Assembly: GCF_047675955.1 (NCBI RefSeq)
Contig: NC_132912.1
Span: forward strand, 76,718,382-76,782,381
Length of the DNA stretch: 64,000 nt
Reading direction: 5' to 3'
Source: Chlorocebus sabaeus
Lineage: Eukaryota; Chordata; Mammalia; Primates; Cercopithecidae
Below, in pieces: positions 57,650-64,000 of the stretch. Numbering within the stretch: position 1 is the stretch's first letter; every line of letters starts with the position of its first letter. The position numbers and the translations under genes are program-made. A model generated the notes under the pieces. That model saw only the letters and a program-made list of their open reading frames with translations. It was not told where the DNA came from and searched no databases.

Positions 57650-58260
57650 CTTCTAATGGTCAATTTTAGAGTAAAACATTACTACAATAGCATCTGAACT
57701 AGTAGCAAGTCAGTCCTCCCTCTTCCTCTTCTCTTTCTACCATTAGTCACAGTCATTATTCTTTCTTATGTTTAAATAGTCCCCCATTGTGGTCAATAAG
57801 AGGATTGTCATATGGCTTGAATATTCTTTTGACACATCCCCATTAGTCTTTGAGCATTTTCCTGACTTTTTTGCCTAAAAAGATGTCCCAGTTCACTTAG
57901 TGTTTTTACAGCCCCCAGATTAGAATCAGCCACTTCTTCAGGGAATCCTGAAGAATCAGTATTTCTTATATTTCTAAAACAAAAATATAATGAAATGTCC
58001 CAAAAGCAATCACTATCAACAAACATCTTTAATGAGGTATAGTAAATTAATTGATTAATTTATTAGTTAATTAATTAAGGTCCTGATTGGACTTTTACTA
58101 TCAATAATAAATGTTTAAAGTAATGATTTTATCTTCATTAAAATTATGGCTCCCTAAGGAATCAAAGAAATGATGGATGAGTGAAGCCAGAACTTAGGAA
58201 TTTGATCCTCATAGTGAAGAGCCAGCCTCAGTTCCTAACTTCATGGGCAACCAAAGCACA
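57650..58260. other. Single-copy AT-rich DNA
   Basis: Nothing recognised. An AATTAATT-type palindromic AT patch lies at about 58045-58078. Confidence 0.35.
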
Positions 58261-58276
58261 GAATCTTACTTAATCT

Positions 58277-58562
58277 TTTTGAGACAGAGTCTCACTTCAT
58301 CACCCAGGTTAGAGTACAGTGGCACAATCTCCGCTTACAGCAACCTCAGCCTCCCAGGTTCAAGTGATTCTCCTTCCTCAGCCTCCCACATAGCTGGGAC
58401 TACCAGCATGCACCACCATGCCCAGCTAATTTTTGTAGTTTTAATAGAGATGGGGTTTTGCCACGCTGGCCAGGCTGGTCTTGAACTCCTGATCTCAGGT
58501 GATCCACCCACCTCAGCCTCCCAAAGTGCTGGGATAACAGGCATTAGCCACTATGCCTGGCT
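58277..58562 (-). mobile_element. Alu (old, AluJ/S-like), antisense
   Basis: A reverse dimer from a short T run (TTTTTGAGACAGAGTCTC) to CACTATGCCTGG. The 16-base flanks GAATCTTACTTAATCT and GATTCTTACTTAATCT (58261-58276, 58563-58578) are the target-site duplication with one mismatch. Confidence 0.9.
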
Positions 58563-58578
58563 GATTCTTACTTAATCT

Positions 58579-58959
58579 GACAGTCTTTCCCAGAAGACAT
58601 ACAAATGAAATTTAATTTATTAGCCTGTTACTGTTCTTAGCTGTCACCACTGTTAAATCATGACATACTAATCACATCAACATTCCTAAATCCTAAGAGG
58701 ACTTTGCTCTAACTCTACTCTGTGCCCAATATATGGGTAATATAAAAACAAAGCAAGTCACATGAACCAGAAATTTCCCCTTTTGCTTCAAAGGAAATAC
58801 AGAACATTTTCATAAATACCAAGAAATTTCCAAAAAGCCAAAATCCACCATGCTCCTCTAAAAAATACTACACTTGATGCCTTAGAACCAAGTTCACTTC
58901 TACTTAGAAAGTTACAATTATGTGAATAAACTAAATTATTCCATAGTCAGGAAGTCATT
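58579..58959. other. Single-copy DNA
   Basis: Nothing recognised. Confidence 0.35.
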
Positions 58960-59165
58960 GAGCTTTGTTATCAGATCAAATGTAGGTTTGAATGCCAGCT
59001 CTAAACTTTATGAAGTCTGTGACCCTGGGTGAGTGATTAAATTTCTCTATGCCTCAGCATCCTCATTTATTAAGTGGGTTGCTGTGAAGGTTGAGAAAGA
59101 TAACTCATTAAAGTACATATTGTGAAGCCTGGAGAATAAATGCTCAATAAGGGTTAGCTATTTCT
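58960..59165 (+). repeat. MIR, sense
   Basis: GGTTTGAATGCCAGCTCTAA, TGACCCTGGGTGAGTGATTA, TCTATGCCTCAGCATCCTC, GTTGCTGTGAAGGTTGAG and AATAAATGCTCAATAAGGG follow MIR to its end. Confidence 0.8.
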
Positions 59166-59689
59166 TTATTGGCTTTTTTTGTATTATCTATAATGACTAT
59201 AATTACCAAAGACACCTGCATTAGTCAGATTAGACAAAGTGATGCTTCAGTGACAAATTAATCTAAAATCTCACAGGCTTAAACACATAAAAGTTATTTC
59301 TCACTCAAACAAAGTCAACTATGGGTTCTGGTAACTCTCCAATGCGGCTTTTCCCATGTGGTGAGTCAACAACTGTATTGCTAACTACTATTCTCTCTCT
59401 CTCTCTCTCTCTCTCTCCCCTTCTTTCTCTCTCTCCCTCCCTCCCACCCTTTCAGCTTTGATGTTACTAATATGACCAAACTAAAATAAATACTTGGGAC
59501 ATCTTGAGTCCTTCTGACCTAATGTTTAATCATTATTTTATATAGATTCATTTCCCACAGAAATTAAAGTCAAAATAAAAAAATTTTAATTGCAATGACA
59601 CAAAAATTTATCATCTCAAATCACAATTCTCAAATCCCTGAAAAAAATGCTTCATATGAATATATTGTTTTCATAAGAAAGGATCTCTT
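59166..59689. other. Unassigned DNA with a (CT)n tract
   Basis: The CT microsatellite is at 59391-59450. The stretch at 59260-59320 (CACAGGCTTAAACACATAAA) has the look of an ancient repeat but is not identified. Confidence 0.4.
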
Positions 59690-61732
59690 TTTTTAATTCA
59701 GATTGAGGTATAATTAACAAATAAAAATAAAAATTACATATATTGAAGATGTACAATGTGCTGTTTTGATATACACATACTTTGTGAAATTATTACCACA
59801 ATCAAGCTAATTAACATATCCATCACCTCACATAACTACCTTTTGTGACTGTGTATGGTAAAAACACTTAAACTCTACTCTCAACAAATGTCAAGTGTAT
59901 GACACAATATTAACTATAGTTACCATGCTGTACATTGGATCTCTAGAACTTATTCATTCTGCATAACTGAAACTTTGTATCCTTTGACCATCATCTCCCC
60001 ATTTCACCCCCACCCCAGCTCCTGGTAGCCACCATTCTACTCTGTTCCTCCATGTAGTTCAACTATTTAGATCGCACATATAAGCGAGATCATGCAGTAT
60101 GTGTCTTTCTGTTCCTGGCTTATTTCATTTGGCGATGTCTTCCAGGTTCATTGATGCTGTCACAATTGACAGGATTTTCTTCTCTTTTATGGCTAAATAG
60201 TATTCGTGTGTGTGTGTGTGGCATATTTTCTTTGCCCATCCATCCATCAATGGACACTTTGGTTGACTCCACATCCTGGCTAATGCTGCTATGAACATGG
60301 GAGTGTAGATATCTCTTCAACACATCGGTTTCATTTCCTTGGGATATATACCCAGTAGAGGGGTTGCTGGATCATATGGTAGTTCTATTTTTAATTCCTT
60401 GAGGAACCTCTGTACTGTTTGCCCTGACTATATTAACTCATATCTCCATCAACAGTGTATGAGAGTTCCCTTTTCTCCACTTCCTCAACAACACTTACTT
60501 TTCATTTTTTTGATAATAGCCATCCTTACAGGTATGAGATGATAACTCTTTGTGGTTTTAATTTGCATTTCCTTGATGATTAGTGATATTGAGCACTTTT
60601 TCACACATTTGTTGGTAATTTACATATCTTCTTTTGGGAAACGCCTATTTTTTTGGGTTCCTTATATTTTTTGGGTATTAACCCTGATCAGATATATGGT
60701 TTATAAATATGTTCTCCCATTCCATAGGTGGCATTTTCATTTTGTTGATTGCTTCCTTTGCTGTGCAGATGCTTTTTAGTTTGATGCAATGACATTTGTC
60801 TATTTTTGCTTTTGCTGCCTGTGCTTTTGTGGTCATATCCAAAAATGTACTGCCCAGACCAATGTCAAGAAGCTTTTCCCCTACATTTTCCTATAGTATG
60901 CTTAAGTCTTTAATCCATTTTAAGTTGATTCTTGGATATGGCTTGAGATAAGAGTCCAATTTCATTCTTTTGCATTATGATATTTAGTTACCCCAAAACT
61001 CTTATGGAAAGAGACTATTCTTTCCCCATTGTGTATTCCTGACACCTTTGTTGAAGATCAATTGGCCATAATGTGTGTATTTATTTCTGAGCTCTCCATT
61101 CTCCTCCATTGGTCTATATGGAATTGGTCTTTCCCCATTGTGTATTCCTGACACCTTTGTTGAAGATCAATTGGCCATAATGTGTGTATTTATTTCTGAG
61201 CTCTCCATTCTCCTCCATTGGTCTATATGGAATTGGTCTATACTGTTTGTATGTCATGCTATTTTGATTAGTATAGCTTCAAAGTATATTTGGATATCAA
61301 GTAGTGTGATGTCTCCAGCTTTGTTATTTTTGCTCAAATGCTTTGGCTATTCAGGGTATTTTGTGGCTCCATATAGATTTTAGGATTTTTTTTCTATTTA
61401 TATTTAAAATGCTATTGAAATTTTGATAGAAATTGCATTGAATCTGTGGATCTCTTTGAGTAATATTGATATTTTAACATATTAATTCTTCCGGTCCATG
61501 AACATGGGATGCCTTTCCATTTATTTGTGTCCTCTTCAATGTTTCGTAATTCTCGGTGTACAAGTCTTTCACTTTCTTGGTTAAATTTAATCCTAAGTAT
61601 TTTTTTCTTGATGTTATTGTAAGTGGGACTGTTTTCTTTGTTACTTTTTCAGACATGTAGTTGACAGCATGTAGAAATGCTACTGATTTCTGTATGTTGA
61701 TTTTTGTATTCTGCAACTTTTCTGAATTTAGA
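59690..61732 (-). repeat. L1MB-like LINE-1 3' third, antisense
   Basis: The antisense 3' UTR (GATTGAGGTATAATTAAC, CAATCAAGCTAATTAACATA, ACTATAGTTACCATGCTG, CTCCTGGTAGCCACCATTC) is followed by late ORF2 (CTTATTTCATTTGGCGATG, TTTTTAATTCCTTGAGGAACC, TTGGGTATTAACCCTGATC), ending near 61732. It is 5'-truncated. Remnant ORF2 residues appear on the minus strand at 61474-61854. It carries the tandem duplication at 61019-61236. Confidence 0.8.
61019..61236. repeat. Perfect 109-bp tandem duplication inside the L1MB
   Basis: 61019-61127 is repeated as 61128-61236 without a visible mismatch, and identity runs three further bases. The unit begins TCTTTCCCCATTGTG and ends GGAATTGG. The surrounding L1 is old and diverged, so the duplication is much younger than the element. 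Confidence 0.9.
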
Positions 61733-62029
61733 GAAAGAAGCCCAAAATCTAGGCTTTGAAAGATTTTGGTAGTTAGAGAAATGGTGGGAGAAGAAGATAG
61801 ACACTCCAGGGTAAAGAGACATAAAGGAAAGCAAGTCCAATCTGAGAACCACAAAAAGCCTATCTATATTCTCTAAACAAGGAATCAATATGTTGCTTTG
61901 AGTGCAAGGAAAAGGTAAGACAGCTTTTCTCAACCAAGAGAACCATGTCCTGGCCTTATAATTACAAGTGCAAAAATACAGACTCTACCTTCAAGAAATT
62001 TAAGATGTAAAGGTACATGATCTGATCAA

Positions 62030-62830
62030 AGGAATAATTAAAACTACTGGGATGGGTGTTGTAGCTGATACCGCAGTTGGACCTCATTCATAAAGGGTGC
62101 TGAATGCCAGAGTGAGGATTTCATTCTTTATTCTGTAAGCAGGGAGGGGCCATTAGAAATTTTTGAGACTGGAGTAAAGTGACTATATCTTGATTTTGCA
62201 AGGGAAAGTATGGTGATAGATGAATAATGGAAAGAAAAAGTTTAGAAGCATGTCACTTCATTACTGCAATGTGTTCAATGGGGAGCAAAGAAGATCGCAG
62301 TAGGAGCAATGACCATAGGAATAGTTGGGGAAAGAAAAGTGGATTTGATGTTAGATTTTTGGAAGCTGGTTGTAAATATAAGGCTGTGAGAGAAAAATTT
62401 AGGGAATCTGGTCAGTTGATGTCACCTATGATTTTAGGGAACACAGCAAGGGTACTGTGTAAAACAGACACTGATCCAAGAGGGAAACATGGAATTTGAA
62501 TCCCAGGTCTGCCATATACTACTTGTTTGATCTTGAACAAGTTACTCAGCCTCCATGTCCATCTAAGGTTTAAATAAGCTTGTGAAAACAAAGAGCTTAG
62601 CATAATGCCTCCATCACAGCAAGAGGTCAGTAGTGTTAGCTATGTTTATTATTACTATTATTGTTATCATTAGCATCATCATCATTATCATCATCCATCT
62701 GGAGATGCCTAAAAGACAGTTGGGAACCACTGCCCAGGAAAAAGATGAGGATTTGAGATAGGAATTTTCATTAACATAAAGATAATAGTTGAGTGTAATG
62801 AGAGAGGAGAAATGGCCAAAGAATAGGTGT
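62030..62830 (+). repeat. Ancient dispersed repeat (same family as 49330-51140), split by MIR
   Basis: AGTGAGGATTTCATTCTTTA, GAGTAAAGTGACTATATCTTG, CATTACTGCAATGTGTTC-like and, after the MIR, CATCTGGAGATGCCTAAAAG, ACAGTTGGGAACCACTG belong to the unnamed purine-rich old family. A 90-codon plus frame (62227-62499) is a by-product. Confidence 0.4.
62470..62690 (+). repeat. MIR, sense, followed by (TTA/ATC)n
   Basis: GGAATTTGAATCCCAGGTCTG, GATCTTGAACAAGTTACTC, AGCCTCCATGTCCATCTAAG and TAGCATAATGCCTCCATC are MIR blocks. An ATT/ATC-rich microsatellite (62645-62695) follows. Confidence 0.7.
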
Positions 62831-63344
62831 AGTCTGGGGAGAGGGCTGAGGTCACAGCTTTCATTTAAGGGATGAATAGAACAATAGGCATTAATGAAGA
62901 CTCTCTAGGAGGCACAAGTCATTCATCCCCCTGCTCATGATCACTACCTGACTTACCAGACCTTTCCAGGCACAGGGAGGGAACATCTTTGGATGCAGAC
63001 CTTCTCTTCACAGTTACATGCCCCCAATGCCTAAGCCCAAAGATCATTTATTTTACATTTCAAGGCTCAGGACTATTCTTCACGAATCATAATGTCACAG
63101 GAAATCTTTCAATTGTCTCATTTAATCTACTTGGGATATTTTTTCTGGTAAAGTGAGGTCCCAACCTACACAGGTAAGATTTCAGGTAATGGCTTAATAG
63201 ACTTCAGCTCTCAAACATAGCGCTGCTTATACAGAGTACGTCTTATGGTTTAGGAATTTGGTAATGCATTAAATAATTTTCTCTTTCCATCTTGATTTGG
63301 GTTTGGTGTGAGACTATTTCTCCTCAAGGAGAATGTGTGTTATT
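62831..63344. other. Single-copy DNA
   Basis: Nothing recognised. Confidence 0.35.
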
Positions 63345-63565
63345 CAGTTTCTCAATCTCAGCACTATTATTGATATTTTGAGCTGAACAACTTTTTGTTG
63401 TGAAGGGGGCTGTCATCCTATTGTAGAATGTTCACAGCATCCCCTCTACCCACTACATGCAAGCAGAATTACCACCAACCCAGTTGTGACAACGAAAACC
63501 ATCAACAGACACTACCACATGTCCCTTGGGGGGCAAAATTGCCCCAGACTGAGAATTATTGCTGT
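63345..63565 (-). repeat. MER20 DNA transposon, antisense
   Basis: CTCAATCTCAGCACTATTATTG, TTGTTGTGAAGGGGGCTGTC, ATTGTAGAATGTTCACAGC, CATCCCCTCTACCCACTAC, GTTGTGACAACGAAAACC and TTGGGGGGCAAAATTGCCCC match MER20 (nonautonomous hAT-Charlie) over nearly its full length. MER20 copies are known to act as enhancers in some tissues; that is family knowledge, not seen here. Confidence 0.8.
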
Positions 63566-63820
63566 AACTAATTAAAAGGTACTTTTTTCATTAAAAAGTG
63601 GTGAACTCACTCAAAGTCCCAAATTTTAAGATACATGCACGGATTAATAAAATTCAACATGTTTTCTTTTGGCTAGTGACCCTGGAAGGAATTTATCTAC
63701 CCTCCCTTCAGGAAAGGAGGAGTTTTTGTAGTTAAGTATCTAAATCATATGAGCCATTTTACTAAATACGCAATTCAATGACCCAATTAAGGTCCCAGTA
63801 AAATACTACACATTTTGTTT

Positions 63821-64000
63821 ATTATACTTTAAGTTCTAGGGTACATGTGCACAACGTGCAGGTTTGTTACATATGTATACACGTGCCATGTTGATGTGCT
63901 GTACCCATTAACTCATCATTTACATTAGGTATATCTCCTCATGCTATCCCTCCCCACTCCCCTCACCCAACAAAAGGCCACAGTGTGTGATGTTCCCCTT
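63821..64000 (-). mobile_element. Young L1PA 3' end, antisense, cut by the window edge
   Basis: TATTATACTTTAAGTTCTAG, GTACATGTGCACAACGTGC and CTCATCATTTACATTAGG are the antisense end of a young L1PA 3' UTR. It is very like the start of the L1PA at 30550 and continues beyond the window. The usual poly-T is short or missing at the left edge. Confidence 0.85.

Noticed and set aside
58243..58575. 110-codon plus-strand frame
   Set aside because: It is antisense Alu translation.
1..64000. Search for tRNA, snRNA, Y RNA, 7SK, 5S, CRISPR, bacterial or phage features
   Set aside because: No recognisable cores of these RNAs, no regularly spaced repeats with spacers and no prokaryotic gene structure were seen. 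The tRNA-like pieces are MIR.

Overview
The window reads as nuclear DNA of a primate. It is AT-rich, packed with Alu, LINE-1, MIR, L2, MaLR LTR and MER5/MER20 copies, with no compact gene array and no long intact cellular reading frame. Its youngest Alu copies, best seen at 20658-20963, carry GGCTCAAGCC, GAGACGGGCGG and GGCGAGGTGG blocks and GAGCTGAGATCGGGCC near the end. I recall these as typical of Old World monkey AluY (AluYR-type), so a cercopithecid such as macaque or baboon is my best inference. Another catarrhine is not excluded.

Layout. 1-1300 is an old L1 tail split by a younger L1. 1300-5165 holds MIR, L2 and MaLR relics plus an AluY. 5165-7075 is an old L1 carrying two Alu inserts. 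7080-20600 is mostly ancient, unassigned or single-copy DNA with scattered L2, MIR, MER5 and MaLR copies, and it holds the one convincing exon-like interval (18643-18777, plus strand). 20612-21309 is a minus-strand MaLR LTR with a young AluY inside.

21645-39068 is a 17-kb LINE-1 complex. A plus-strand L1 runs from its 5' end to the reverse transcriptase FADD motif and abuts, in opposite orientation, an older minus-strand L1. That older L1 is interrupted by an AluY and by a near-full-length (about 6.2 kb) L1PA-like element. All L1 reading frames are broken.

39070-59690 alternates single-copy DNA with Alus (one nested pair, one with an inverted 5' end), solo LTRs, L2, MIR and a pair of diverged direct repeats. 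59690-61732 is a minus-strand L1MB carrying a perfect 109-bp tandem duplication. 62030-62830 is an ancient repeat split by a MIR, followed by MER20. The window ends in the 3' end of another young minus-strand L1.

No set of genes works together here. The window looks like intergenic DNA or part of a very large intron, and the exon candidate would fit a plus-strand host gene. I found no RNA gene, CRISPR array, operon or intact selfish element. Repeat-family names rest on memory of consensus sequences, not on a database search.
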